The notes beneath the pieces were generated by a model. That model was given only the letters and a program-made list of their open reading frames with translations, made no database searches and was not told the DNA's origin. Below, in pieces: positions 11,712 to 23,929 of a stretch of 64,000 nucleotides of DNA (positions are counted from its first letter, which is position 1; each line of letters opens with the position of its first letter). Source of the DNA: Corythucha ciliata (lineage: Eukaryota > Arthropoda > Insecta > Hemiptera > Tingidae). The position numbers were made by a program, and so were the translations under genes. The DNA is taken from assembly GCA_038030265.1 (NCBI GenBank), contig CM075938.1, positions 44,509,189 through 44,573,188 on the forward strand. Direction: 5' to 3'.

Positions 11712-12641
11712 CGCGTGCTTGTCGTAGCATTCTCGCTTTAAACATAATGATCCCTAGCGATTTTATCCAACTCACGTCATCCTTGTTTAGAACTCACCGT
11801 GTACGTTCACTGCGCTTTCGCAGTTATGACAGTGTGTTCTTATTCGACTAAAATGTTCCCCTACGTATTTTATTTTGAGCTGTATTAGCCCCCTACATCA
11901 TTTTACATAATAATTCATCCTTCTTTTTCATCTAAAATTGAGAGAAAAAAAATATCACAAAGCTCCTGCTCATGTTATTTAAAACAGGGGGGTGGCCATT
12001 TACATGTTTACAGGTCATTTTCCTTTTCAGCTTTACATCCTCAACAACAGAGGCTTCTCATTCCTAAGGGATATAAGGATATAACTCAAAACCTTTTCCC
12101 TTTTCTCTTCGTGTTATCCGAGTTCGTGCTATATTTTACTATGAAGTCGTTCTTAGTTACTTAAATGGCATTAAGTTTCGTAAAACAAATCATGATATCT
12201 AGTGTGTGAATACTTAAGTGGAAAGCATCAAGCATATACGATTGTCCACAACTACAAGCTATGTGGCACACTCCAGAACCGTTTTGATGCACCATCACTC
12301 AATAATTTATTAGCTCGTCACTCAGCAATAATTTTGCTTGGGCAATGGTCAATACAGTGAAAAACGTTTTTCATAAATGAAATGATGGGCCATATAGGTT
12401 ATGCGCTCACACAGGATACGACTCAACTTAGTTATTAAAAAGGGCGAAAGCTTCCGGCGAAGCTACGTGGAACTCTTCTTTATAGAGCTCCCTCTTCAAC
12501 TTTTACGATGGCATCCCAATATGAGAGAAGGATGCCAACATTTTTTGTTTATTCATCTTGGGCTTTAGCAAAACGTTTTGAGTTTTATTTTCTTTGAAAC
12601 TTATCGTTAGCAGGGGCGTAAACACTGCTTGATGCTCATTC
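11711..12641. other. Non-coding, nothing recognised
   Basis: AT-rich sequence with no ORF above 66 codons and no repeat structure noticed. Confidence 0.4.
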
Positions 12642-12730
12642 CAGGGTTGCCACAGACCGGGAAAAACAGGGAAAGTCATGAAATTTCTGGATTTTGACAC
12701 CAAAGTCGGGGAAAAATGACCGGAGAGGTT
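12642..12730 (+). mobile_element. hAT-like terminus, partial
   Basis: The sequence begins CAGGGTTGCCACAGACCGGG and continues with AAAACAGGGAAAGTCATG. CAGGGTTGCCA-type starts are common at hAT-like element ends. No matching opposite end was located, so this is called partial. Confidence 0.4.
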
Positions 12731-12825
12731 CTTTGTCCTAAACCGCTTGAACGAGAAAAAAATTGAACTAATGCTATCTTTCGGTCTCTTTCGTTCTCGA
12801 TTTTAGAGTTATACGTTATAACAGT

Positions 12826-13280
12826 CAGGTGCGGATTCAGGTTTTGCTCAATGCATGAAAAATTGTGTGCTTTGCTCCATACTAAAAATGGATTGAAAGC
12901 TGACAGCTGATATTCTCTGCCTAAAAATGGCTAAACTAGCTACTTCCAACAATAAAAACGGCTAAGCTGATTATACTCGCCCCCCCCCCCGCCAAATGGC
13001 AAAGCTGATGATTCACACCCTAAAAATGGCCTGGCTATTTGAGCGCTAAAAATAGCCAAACTGGCAATTCCTATACTTTAGAAATGACTTCTCGTGCCCT
13101 AAAAACGGTTAACCTGATCATGATTGGTTAACCTGATGAATATGGCTAAATCGACCATTCGCGCGACAAAAAAGGCCAAACTGACCATTCGAGCGCTAAA
13201 AATGGTCAATAACTCACGCCTTCAGCATGACGGACTATTTGCGCTAAAAAAAAAAAAAAAAAATGGCTATACTGACATTT
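12826..13280. repeat. Variant D 30-bp tandem array
   Basis: After a start reading CAGGTGCGGATTCAGG (12826), units of about 30 bp follow, built from GGCTAAACTGACCATTCGCG and a CCTAAAAAT box. At least ten diverged units are visible between about 12890 and 13270. They are interrupted by C10 near 12980 and by a poly-A run at 13243-13263. Confidence 0.7.
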
Positions 13281-13287
13281 AGGGGAT

Positions 13288-13650
13288 TCTCCTCACCGCA
13301 CCACCCTAGTCACAACTGTGAATTCGAGGGAGTGGGGAGGCTTTTAAAATAAAGAAATTAACCTTTAAATTAAATACTTCCTTCTTTACTTGTTTCAAGT
13401 CCCGAGATAGGATTTCTCCTGGGTGGATTCGCTCTTTGCATGGACTCCCTGGATAGCTCAGTTTGTAAGAGCATCTGGCGCGAAACTAGGAGGTCGTGGG
13501 TTCGAATCCCACCTGGGGGGCAATTTTTTTCTCGGAACTCGAAAAAAGTAAAGAAGTATAAGTATTTAATTTAAAGATCAATTTCTTTATTTTCAGCCTC
13601 CCCACTCCCTCGAATACACAGTTATGACTAGGGTGGTGCGGTGAGGAGGG
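13288..13650. mobile_element. Inverted-repeat element enclosing a tRNA-like sequence
   Basis: The left arm 13288-13406 and right arm 13531-13650 are reverse complements with few mismatches and small indels. Landmarks are CTCACCGCACCACCCTAGTC on the left against GACTAGGGTGGTGCGGTGAG on the right (one or two indels), GAGGGAGTGGGGAGGC against GCCTCCCCACTCCCTC, and TTTAAATTAAATACTT against AAGTATTTAATTTAAA. The 124-nt loop carries a tRNA-like sequence with intact Pol III box B. The whole unit looks like a foldback element or MITE about 363 bp long. No target duplication was identified. Confidence 0.8.
13446..13520 (+). tRNA. tRNA-like sequence / tRNA pseudogene
   Basis: The D-arm reads TAGCTCAGTTTGTAAGAGC (box A-like) and the T-arm GTGGGTTCGAATCCCAC is perfect, with box B GGTTCGAATCC at 13499-13509. 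An anticodon stem TCTGG/CTAGG forms with loop CGCGAAA, but position 33 is G rather than U, the D-loop lacks GG, and the acceptor stem pairs only imperfectly (CCCTGGA against CTGGGGG). No CCA is encoded. A decayed or co-opted tRNA is more likely than a working one. The amino-acid identity is not assigned. Confidence 0.6.
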
Positions 13651-13689
13651 GAGTTTGCTAACATTGAAATCAACCCGTCCACATCCAAA

Positions 13690-14760
13690 TGCGATAACTG
13701 TGCTGTGTACCCGCACTTCCACAAGTTTTAGTCGTAATTTGGTAGGTTTTGTAGATTTTAGCCACAAAATTCGAGCTTTCCACAATTTCTGTCATGAAAT
13801 TGAATCAGAACCACGAATTATTAGAGCATTTTTTATTTGAGCAACGATGTTAGCGTGTTTTTTCACACATTTAGCTGCGATTTCGGTATTTTGTGACGTT
13901 TTAGCGCTTTCTCAATCTCGCGAGCCTCATTTTTTTTTTAATCCGGCTAAAATTAGCGATCCTTCCCATCTGAAGCCGCAAAATTGCCTGCGGAAGCCGC
14001 GCAAATTGGCATTTTATCGTTTTTCGCGGGAATTTCGTTTTTGTCCAGGCTAATGGATTGCGAGTTACAGCGATTTTTCTTAATTTTAGCCGCGCATTTG
14101 CCTCAAGAACAGCGCATTAGCGATTTGTCTAAATTTTTGCTGTAAAAAAGCGTCCATACAGCTTGATTTATCGACTTTTTGTTTTCAATTTTGTTTCTGA
14201 ACTGAACAAAAGATAAGACACAGCGATTTTTTTCAATTTTGTCTGAAGCGGTCGCAGAATTAACGCTTTGTTTTTTAATTGTAGGTATAGTATTTGCAAC
14301 TGAACGCATTGTCTATTTTAGCCACGAATTAGCTTTTTGTCTAAATTTTAGCTGCAAATGAGAGTTTTCCTGATTTTAGCCGTGATTTAGGGCTTTTTCC
14401 TGGTTTCTGCTGTGGATTAGGGGTTTTTAAAGTCATGAAGTAGCGCGTTTCTCATCTGTAGTCATTAACCCGCGAATCGGCATTTTCTCGAATTGTGCCA
14501 TGAATTGGCGTTCTTTTCCTTCACCTCCGCCGTTCCGTATTAGGGGTTTTCCCCTATTTTAGCCGTGGTTTATTGAATTCTGTCCATGAATAAGTGTTTT
14601 TCCTGAAACACTTCAGGAAAATGTGAATTGGCGTTTTTTAATTTTTTTCTGTGAATTCGGCGTTTTTTTTCATTTTAGCCGCAAATGAGCAATTTTTTTT
14701 TCACTTTTGGTCTTGAGTTGCCGCTTTTTTCCATTTTAGCCGAGAACATTTCCCATGACC
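13690..14760 (+). repeat. Variant B 29-bp array
   Basis: About 1 kb of diverged units with TTTTAGCCGCGAATTAGCG, TTTTTCTCAATTTTAGCC and similar boxes. The landmark variant with CTGAAGCCGC and TTGCCTGCGGAAGCCGC occurs near 13970-14000. Several short frames cross it; none is a gene. Confidence 0.75.
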
Positions 14761-17750
14761 AGTGAATCTACCTTGGCACGCACTGATTATCACTTGTTAT
14801 GACGGATGTTTTTAAAATGATGAAATAAATTTCGACGGGTTTCTGAAGGATTTTCAAGCTTTACTCGGCGGGAAAATCAAAACGTCGTGAAATCTGAGGT
14901 GGTATCTGAGAGAGGGGAGCTATCACAGCTGAAAATTGATCGATAGGAACTCTGTAATTAAACCACAAGCAACAAAGCTCTTAGCTGGACTATTACGAAC
15001 GTTCGCTTGAAGTCAACGAAATCGTGGAAAATGTTAACAAATACATATTTAATTTGGGAACTTGAGACATCAAAGAACGCCCATAAAAACGACAAGTAGA
15101 ACCTGTTTCTTGGCTGAATGGAATCACATTTTTTTTCTTGTTTTAATTTGGCATTACGAGTACACCGACTACACCGTACAGCCACTTGAATGTTTCCTGG
15201 CTGTACACCGGTACCTATACCACCAATATGCCAAGTGCCAAGAAGAAGCAGAAAAGAAAAATAAGAAAGAAAATATTCGTTTCCATCGCCCTATGATAGC
15301 ACATCCGAGCTCGTAAATTGTATGCAAGAGCTTTCCAGGGTGAAAGGGAAGCGTGTTTTTCGACAAAAATCACGCAGGAACAAAACATCACGAAAATGTA
15401 TGCCTGTCCTTCGGGTTAAATGGGAGAGTGAAATGGAAATTTCAACTTTCTTCCCCACCCTGCCCACCCGTGCTTTACCCACAGATTGAGGTACAGGGGC
15501 TCTTCGCTAATATTATCTTTCTTAATAGGCTTCCCTTCTATTATTTGGAAACCAATGAAACTACTTCTCCCCTTTCTTGACTATGCCATTCCACTTTCTC
15601 TTACCCCCCCCCCCCCGCTACCGGGGCTTGTTGTGACAATTTATACGAACCTTCAAAATTCATTCCCCATCCCTCCCAACAACCCTATAACTCTGAACAG
15701 CGTATAGTCTCATTCTAATTTGTTTCCGAGTAATCTGAATGACTTCTGAAATGACAATGAAAGTGAGGGGAAGGGAGCAATTGAGGATTTTGTGAGAGAC
15801 GTGACCAAATAGGAATAATAGCTTTCAACTGTTTATTGACTGCTCGTGTTTTATTGCCCTAGCTGGCTCAATTACCCCCTATAGAGACAGGAATTCAATG
15901 ACTTTTATATACTTCGAGGGATAGATCCCGTTACAGTGTAACCACGGACGAAGGTCTGCGAAACTGAAATTGGGCTGGGGAGGTTAGTCGCTTCAGATAA
16001 ATGTTCTGGGATTCATATTTCCCATCAGTTACTTAACTTGTGCAGGCCACCTCCCCCGGCGAGCACCGGGACTGAATTCCGTGAAAAATAGTGAATGGGG
16101 GTAAAAGATGATGTTGCGAGGAAACAACTTCGTCGCCCCCCCCCCCCCAGACTCAAGGCTGGACTGGCCTGGATGGATTCGTGAATTTCTTAATTTCAAA
16201 GTCAATTTATTTTTGTCTTCCTTTCATGTAGGGTCATAAATTTCAATGTTGTTCTGGCTCTTGGGAATTTCCTTAGTCACTGCGTCCTTAAATTTGCACA
16301 TTCACTCATGGGAATTTTCCCCTCCAAGTAAAGTCCCTTTATGTTTGCACCACTAACCTTTAAATCATGGCCTTTATAGAGCTTCTTCCATCCCCTTGCT
16401 ACTCGTTTTTAATCCTCCTCCGCCGTCTCAATCCTTTTACCGTCTCTGTTTCTCTCCTTCGCATTCGCATTATAAGTTCCGCGCTCATAAGTTTTATTTT
16501 TTGGACTGTTTCAGGTTTCATTTTGAGTGAATTCATTAAACACTTTGAACCAGCAGTTTTTGACGACAGCGAAGAAGTTATTGCCAATCATCAACGTTTG
16601 AAAAGATCGTCATCGCCACCCTATCCTCTTCGAATTCATTTCGCCACGCATCACAGGTTCGATTAGAGTATTTTTTTTTTTTTTTTATGTTCTAGAATAA
16701 GACAAATATGTTGAAGGGTCTTCCATTGTATCACCCGCTCGGTTCGACCCGGGGAATCTGAAAATTGAAACGGATTTTCGATTTTTGCGATGCCCCATCT
16801 TGATGATTCCAGCGTTTTTGACCGCTTTGGCTCGTTTTTAGGGGTCGTAATTGGAATCAAGGTCGTAGCAAGGTTAGGCTGCTGGTCTGCACACTTCTTC
16901 AACTAAGCCCTCTTTGGTTCATGACGCCCCGATCCCCAAACCTATCCACTTTCGGAAACTTCAAACTGGATAATTGGCTTTAAAACTGAACATTTTGTCC
17001 TCAAAACTCCCCCCCAAAAATCTCGAAATTTCGCAAGAAACTGGCAAAGACTGGCCCTCCTGGACCGACTATTCGCTGGACTGACTATTCAAGCCAAAAA
17101 ATGAAAATTGGGAGAACCTGATTGGTTTGGCTATAAAGTCGTGTGCCAGGAAAACCCAATTTGACTCGGTGACTGACGGTTAGTGGCTTTTTGACCAATT
17201 GACCTTGAAACTTATTGAATGTTTTCCCAAGAGAGACGTCAAAACTTCAACAGGCACCCCACCCCACGCGACCTATGTAACCCCATTTTGTTACCGCAAT
17301 GCATTTGAACTATTCTTTGATGAATTCATGCGAATGAAAGTTAGCGTGAACTCTGATAAAATGTAATCGCCGACTAACATTCAGCGAAATTAAAAGTCAG
17401 TACGTCGCACGGTCTGTAAAGCTTTATGGCTAAATAGCGATGAAATATCCAGTTTTGGTGTTAAATAGACCCAAAAATGGCAAGTGGTGTCCGTAAAGGT
17501 AAATCCGTATCATTTGATCGCACTTGAGATCATCATCACGACGTTACATGGTCACTAGCAAATGGTCCTGTATCGACGCCAGAAATTTTTAGTGGTACAA
17601 GGACGAAAAGGGCGTAGCAGGGCGGGGGGGGGGATTTTTCATGCGGTGGGCTCCCGGACTACAACGTTTTGTAATAATATCCTCCTTGTTATTGTGTTAA
17701 TATCCATATTGTGGTAATTTATCCTCGAAATCGGAAGTTCTGGGGGTAGT
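14761..17750. other. Mostly unique DNA with C-runs
   Basis: No gene recognised. Notable only are homopolymers: a C-run near 15606-15617, another at 16138-16149, a T-run at 16671-16686 and a G-run near 17627. A 99-codon frame (16367-16666) is serine/leucine/phenylalanine-rich and resembles no family I know. A mix of short minisatellite-like fragments (TGGC-type) occurs around 16940-17480. Confidence 0.45.
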
Positions 17751-17909
17751 TTTATTGTGGGCTCGTGGAACTCGTGAAATGCCTCCAGCAACCGCGAATT
17801 AGCAAAATCTTCTCAATTTTACCCCGTATTTTCCTCTAGAAGAACACAAACCGCGAACTGTCAACTTCAGCCGTGAATCAGCTTCCTGCAGGTATCACGT
17901 ATTTACCAA

Positions 17910-18570
17910 ATGGGTGCCGTCAACTTCAGGCAACGGCACACGTGACCCCAATCGATTGTTGATATGTATTTATAAGAAAACACATCATGTATGTCGCCAA
18001 CTTGACGCAAGAGAACATATGACGTATAATGAAAGTCTAAAATCGCCTATTTTCGATCAAAATATTATCGGTGAGCTTGATTTCATGCCGTCAACACGAC
18101 GGGGTGACTGTTGACTTCAAGAACTGAACGAACAATTGGTGTCATGCGTGCCGTTGCGTAAAGTTGGCGGCACACATTTCGTTTTTTAAAAAATCGTATA
18201 CTGCAGGGCTAAACAAACGTAAACAAACGCTCTTGTGTTTGAATATCAAGCGAAACAAACGCTTGGAGGCCGTTGCGTGAAGTTGACGGCTCAGATGATG
18301 TATTTTTTCATGGATAAATATTTTGCGGGGCTAAACAAACGTAAACAATCGATGTTGTGTCTGAATATGTTTCTAAACAAACGATTGGAGTAATGTATGC
18401 CGTTGCGTGAAGTTTGGCGGCACACATTATGTATTCTCATAAGTACATATTTTGCAGGCCTAAACAAACGGAAATTTAGGATAAACAAACGTAAACAAAC
18501 AGTAAACAAACGAATGGCGCCATTTTCGTCACGTTTCGTGATATGTGTGCCGCCAGGTTCACGTACATCA
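17910..18570. repeat. About 125-bp repeats with hairpins and TAAACAAACG motifs
   Basis: A box of the form GCCGTTGCGTGAAGTTGGCGG, itself able to form a TGTGCCG/CGGCACA hairpin, recurs at about 18148, 18269 and 18399, spaced 121-130 bp apart. Inverted versions (GCCGTCAACTTCAGGCAACG, GTCGCCAACTTGACGCAA) lie upstream at about 17917 and 17991, and another at 18547. Between the boxes, TAAACAAACG or close variants occur ten times from 18210 to 18515. The layout suggests a small satellite with internal inversion. Confidence 0.7.
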
Positions 18571-21500
18571 TTTTTTCAGCGTTGAGTCAACCACTCCCCA
18601 CCATTTAGGCCAAGTTGGATAGTCAAAATAAAAAAAAAAAAATTGAATCAAATTCACTGTGCCACTACTTTTTTTGGCACCATTGATCGGGAGAAAAATG
18701 ACCGAGAGAATAGATCACCACTTCACGGGGAACGGAATAGGTCGAGTTGTGTGCAATGTTTAGAGGGGGGGGGGTGACCTTGTTAAGAGGAGTTATTTGC
18801 AATTTAAATTTGTATAGCACGGACTTTTCATTTTATAATTTGTTGATCTCATTCACACTAATGAAGGGGTTGAGTGGATGGTGGCATAAATGAAATGAAC
18901 TTTTTCAATTGATTTTGTAGTTTCAAGCTGAAGGTTAGGGGTGCCCTTTTGGCTCTTCCCCCATCTGCATGTGTACAACCGCATTAGCCCCACAGTTGAG
19001 AATTTGGTATTACCCGTCATGTCGCTTTGAAGGTACGTCCGTCCTTGTTGTATTGAACAGATAAAAATGGTCTGTAGTAATTTTCAATGAGCAGCCTCCA
19101 TTGAAGAGACCGGCGGCTCATCCACTAAAAAAAAAAAACTAATACGAGCAAATAATTTGATACTTTACACTATCGAGGTTAAGTACCAATGCTTTCTAGT
19201 TTTAGTTCTTATAGCTTTTTATATAACCGATGGGAGAAGGACAAAGGTGAGGATGTCCACAACAGGGAATGGATTCATGTTCAGGTTGAATGAGTCAGCG
19301 AAGGAAAGAGGCTTCCTCTGGAGAGTTCATCTACCTCGCCATTCTCCTCCTACACCACGTCATCCACCAACAATGCATTACTTCCATTGTGTAACCCGTC
19401 TAAAGTATACAATTTTCTTAGTAAGATAATGAAGAAAACTAATTAAAATTTGTTAAAGGGAGGGGGGAGCAAAAAACGAACGGAAACCTTACAAGCTGTA
19501 TTTTGTCCAGTTATTATTAACTCAAGTCCCACACACAATCATTATCTACACGCGCCATTGTATTTCTTCCTGAGTTTGACGTGAAGTGTAATATAAAAAA
19601 AAGGAAAAAAAAGACATGTTGTTGACCACATAGTTCCTCCCCTTACCGCTAACCCATTGTGAAAATAACTGTTTCGCCCAAAGTAGTTACATTTATAGAA
19701 GCTCATTTCGAACTCAACAAAGAAGCAATTATTTCGCTAGTTAGAACGATGCTCCCATTTCATTTCTTCTTGTTCAGTCTGTTTTTACAGTTAAAAAAAA
19801 AATTCTACTCGTATTTTCCAAACTTCTTCGTAATTATCGAATGGCAGAGTTCGTAACTTAGCCTTTAAGGTTGTGCGCTGATGTACATAATGTACATGTA
19901 TACCGACTTTTCCAAAGAGATTCCAAAAAGTTTTCTTCCCGTTCCTTTCAAAATATACTACGTACAAACATCTTCAGGTCTCGCACTTACGCCTTTACCC
20001 GGCTTGAAATTACCTTTGGCTTTTCAAGTTTTGAAGAAGAAGAAGAAGAAGAAGATGACAGACCATTGTTTGGCTTACTTGCGCAACACTACTTACTATT
20101 GGGAAAAAAGGAACTTCCAGCTCCACTCTCTCTATTCCCCTTGATAAGTTCATTTTAAAAGCCGAAATACAGCGTTTTCCAGACTCGTTTTTCCAATTTA
20201 AAGTGCCTTTGTTGTAAACCATGTAAGTTGAACCGAACTCTCGAAATTAAACATGGTCGATATAATATTATAGGTATGAATACCTATGGTCTCAAGCCCT
20301 CCTGTAATCTGAAACAATTACATGAGTGTTAAAAATTCTTTGTTCACCTTCTCTAGTAATCCTTCAGGCAGGAATTCTTGTCCTTTCTCCTTTCTTTAAA
20401 TATTTCTCTTGAACAAAGACAGAATATGACCGATAAAATGAGATGAGCTCTATACGCTCTCTTTCGACCGTTTGGACAAAGTCACACATGCGTTACCTGC
20501 CACTCAAAATTGACGTAAAACATTTAATCGATAAATTTCAATTCATTATTTTCATGAAAATCCCTTGAATACCTACTTTTGTGCTACAGTTGTGTAACAA
20601 GGGGAATTAAGCTCCAAAGAGAGTGACGGGAGAACGGAATGACCATTTGGCCCAAAGCATGGAAAGACAAGACTTCGTTCCTTTAACTAGCTGGATATAA
20701 TATTTCTTAACAATATCTTCAGGATATATTCCTTAAAAGTCTTAAATACCAAAAGCTTATAAAAATATAGTTCCTGTATTCGAACTCGTGCCTTTCATAA
20801 TACAGAGGAAAAATTGCTCTTATACTCAACGTTACGCAGGTTCTAGCACCGAAAGCAACTTGACGGACTCTCTACTTCAACTGTTCTCTTGTTATTCACT
20901 CTCCTCGTTTATAAACGATATTTCGAATCTTATCGAAGGGTGAAGAACCGAGAGTCATTTCATCGAGGCTTAGGCATGACCCTCTTATCTTATTACTAAC
21001 TGAACTTACAATGACTACAGTACACTACCAAAGTCGAAATGATGGTTGTACGAACTGCTTAGACCAGTCAATATAGACACAAAAATCGGGGTAAATCGCA
21101 AACATGCATGTAATTGATTTTTTTGTTGCGTGTTGTTGAACCAATGAGAGCAGTTATTACTTAAGTTTGCAACCCTCAAAACCTTGTGCTTAACTCATGG
21201 CACTCGAAAAACTAAGAAATTTCATCCCTTTTTCTGGTTTTTTAAACAAAAATACCAGAAGAAAGAGTTTATCGAGCATGACCACAGTATACATTGTTTA
21301 AGCCAACTAAATTTGCTACAATTTAAGCCATGCCCGAGCATCCAGGGTCTGTTAGTTCAGGAAATACAGTCAATCAACAAAATACCTAATCTCGCCAAAA
21401 AGCGAGATTTTATTGGTAGGGTAATTTTTCAAGACCCGTAGCACTCAAATACACGGTGATTGGTACTTGGTTGAACAAAATGAGAGGGGTGATTGTACAC

Positions 21501-21619
21501 CCAAAATGCAACAAAAAATTTCCTATGACCTAAGGTCAGATTTCCATTCCTAGTTCAGATAATCAATTTGTTGTTTTTTAGCACATCACGGGTTTTCGCA
21601 ACAAAAACATGTGTAACAT
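18571..21619. other. Unique AT-rich DNA, nothing recognised
   Basis: Frames up to 95 codons (19871-20158) overlap a GAA microsatellite (20033-20054) and encode low-complexity protein. The 85-codon frame at 21184-21441 has ordinary composition but no domain I recognise. A G-run lies near 18765. No splice-supported exon seen. Confidence 0.4.
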
Positions 21620-22430
21620 GGGAAGTAAGCGTCCTAGGTTGAATCCAACGACACCACTGAAAAGAGCACTCTTTTTTTTGTGTGAGTAAAGACATTTTGT
21701 CTAATGATAGCGAAAGATTCTTTGAGTAAACTGGGAAAATATCAGGATATTTTAAAAAATGTCAGTTTTTCACAACTGTTCAAAGCTAGACTACATTAGC
21801 CATGGTGCTCCCAACACCTGGCAAGTTCCTCCAAAACTTTATGAAGTAACTTAGTTTGATACTTCATGCTTATTTTACTCCTGTACTTTGCAATTTTTTG
21901 ATAAAAATCCATTGTTATACCAAAAAATGAGGCAATTAGGCGCATTTTGAGTGCCTACAAGAAGATCAAGAGCCATTTCCAAAACTTTTTTTTTCAGCTT
22001 AATTCACTATTCCTATGCTAATCTATGAGGAAAGACAAATAAAAGTGGAATAAGCAAAAAAAATTTCTTGAAATAGCTTTCGTATCTTCTTTTAGGCACT
22101 CAAAATGGGCCTAATTGCCTCATTTTTTGGTACAACAATGAATTTTTCTCAAAACATCGCGAAGGACAGGAGTAAAATAAGCATGAAGTATTAAACCAAG
22201 TTACTTCGTACAGTTTTAGAGGAATTTTCCGGGCGCTGGGAGCACCATGGCTAATGTAGTCTAGCTTTGAACAGTTGTCAAAAACTGACATTTTTAAAAA
22301 TATCCTGATATTTTCCCAGTTTACTCCAAGAATATTTCGCTAACTTTGGACAAAATGTCCTCACTCACACAGAAAAAAGTGTGCTCTTTTCATTGGTGTC
22401 CTTGGATTTAACCTAGGACGCATGCTTCCC
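21620..22430. mobile_element. 811-bp near-complete hairpin (foldback element)
   Basis: The left arm (21620 to about 22008) and right arm (about 22042-22430) are reverse complements along almost their full length, leaving a loop of only about 33 nt. Matching landmarks are GGGAAGTAAGCGTCCTAGGT against ACCTAGGACGCATGCTTCCC, CTACATTAGCCATGGTGCTC against GAGCACCATGGCTAATGTAG, and CATTTTGAGTGCCTA against TAGGCACTCAAAATG. The arms differ by scattered substitutions and small indels, so the two halves have been diverging. No ORF of note. It could be a foldback transposon, a large MITE or an inverted duplication. Confidence 0.85.
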
Positions 22431-22442
22431 AATTGTCAACAA

Positions 22443-23280
22443 CGTTGCCTTCAGAAGCCGTCAATTGGTGTTATGTACTTTTCATGAACTGTGAATTGGA
22501 GTTTTCTCACGCGCAAACATTCACTCTTTGCGGATTTGTGTTGCTGGCAAACCAATGTCGTAATTTTACTCTCTACAAAACCAATTTCTTGGATTTTGCT
22601 CAGCAATGAACCTATTTTGCGGAGTTTCGTTGCTGAAAAAAACCAATCCATGTTAGAGGGTTGGCTCATGCAAAAACAATTTTCGTGGATTCGAGCTTTT
22701 CAAAAGGGTATTTTTCACAATGAAACGCCCTGAAAACGTTGCGGATTTCTGTGGTTGGAAATCCATAAATCCAGTTTTGTGGGGTCGCCTCATTCAAAAA
22801 CCAATTTCGTGGATTTTGCACGCCAGAACGCGATATTTACGGGTTGTTCCCGCTGAAAAAAAAAAACCTTTTCGCGAGCTCGCCGCAAAACGCTATTTCA
22901 TAGGTTCGTGCCTAGCTGCAAAATTCAAACGTCACTGGGTTTGCTCTTTCAAAAACGTTACAGTTACGTGGATTTTGCTCACTTGTAAACTATTTTCGCG
23001 ATTCTGGCTCATTTAAACGCTAATTTTGCCGGGTTTGGGTTTCGCTCGCTATAGAGACCATTTTAGCGGACATTTGCTCAATTGATACCCGCAATTTCGT
23101 GCGTTTTGGCTAGCTTAAACCCTAATTCCGCGTGGTTGCCTCCTTGAAACGATCGATTTCGCAGATTTGGCTCTCTTGGGCCCTTTTCATAGTAGTAGCT
23201 CAAGCTGAGTCTTTCTTCAAATGGCTTCGAAAAATGCCAATAGTTTTTGCACGCTAGAAATCCAACTTTCAGTATCATTG
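22443..23280 (+). repeat. Variant A array, 29-30-bp units
   Basis: Diverged tandem units of the type AATTTCGTGGATTTTGCTC followed by ATTCAAAAACC. The first unit contains the GTTGCCTTCAGAAGCCG landmark. Three frames of 72-98 codons are simply open through the repeats. Confidence 0.75.
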
Positions 23281-23389
23281 GTGGTGGGTGGGGGGTTAAA
23301 CGTGTTTAGTTTAGCTCCATACATCAGACAGTCGGTGGGAGGGGAATCGTCAGCTCCTTCCAGTCAGTCCATATCCTAGGACTGAGAGC

Positions 23390-23626
23390 CGCGCCTCGAT
23401 GGTGTAATGGATACAATACTCGCTTCGCAACACAGCGGGCCTGGGTTCGAATCTAGCTATCGGGCGACCTGTGACACGGCGTACTCGACTCAGCTTGGTG
23501 TGGGCGTAGTACGGGTGTGAAGTGCACAGTTGGATCAGGAAACCGGGTACGGCGTATGAGCCCAAAGGAGGCTTTGGCGCCTGCCGGGTTTCGAACCTGT
23601 CTCACTAATTATTATTATATGTATAA
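23390..23626 (+). mobile_element. tRNA-derived SINE
   Basis: The head is tRNA-like: box A TGGTGTAATGG (23400-23410) and box B GGTTCGAATCT (23444-23454) are correctly spaced for an internal Pol III promoter. A roughly 150-bp unrelated body follows, rich in GGCG and GGGT words, and the tail is (ATT)n (about 23606-23618). GACTGAGAGC flanks both sides (23380-23389 and 23627-23636) as a 10-bp target-site duplication. SINEs carry no protein and depend on a LINE partner for retrotransposition. The near-identical duplication suggests a comparatively young insertion. Confidence 0.9.
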
Positions 23627-23929
23627 GACTGAGAGCTGAATGCGTGCTTAATTGTTGTGAGTACTGTTCACTTGGTAGTTTACAGGTCTGTGACGATTCG
23701 ACTATTAGTCTCGTCGATGGAACGATTCAGTTTGAAAGGCCTCAAAAAACCTCAGTTTTATCGTCTCAGGGAACCAAAATTTAAAGTTTAGCTCCCAATG
23801 TATCCCTTTCTGGGGGAAAAAGTAACATTTCCAGCGGAAATGTAATTTTTGGTGGATAGTGACAGTTTCTGATAATCATGAAATTGACGATTTACAGTTC
23901 TGGAACCCCGAATATAACCCTGAAAAATG

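Noticed and set aside
13446..13520. Functional tRNA gene
   Set aside because: U33 is missing, the acceptor stem is imperfect and the D-loop lacks GG; it lies in a palindromic mobile element.
12826..13650. A single hAT-like element spanning the variant D array and the tRNA palindrome
   Set aside because: A CAGGTGCGG start is present but no complementary end or 8-bp duplication was found to the right.
19871..20158. 95-codon frame with an acidic run
   Set aside because: The Glu run is a translated GAA microsatellite; the rest shows no similarity.
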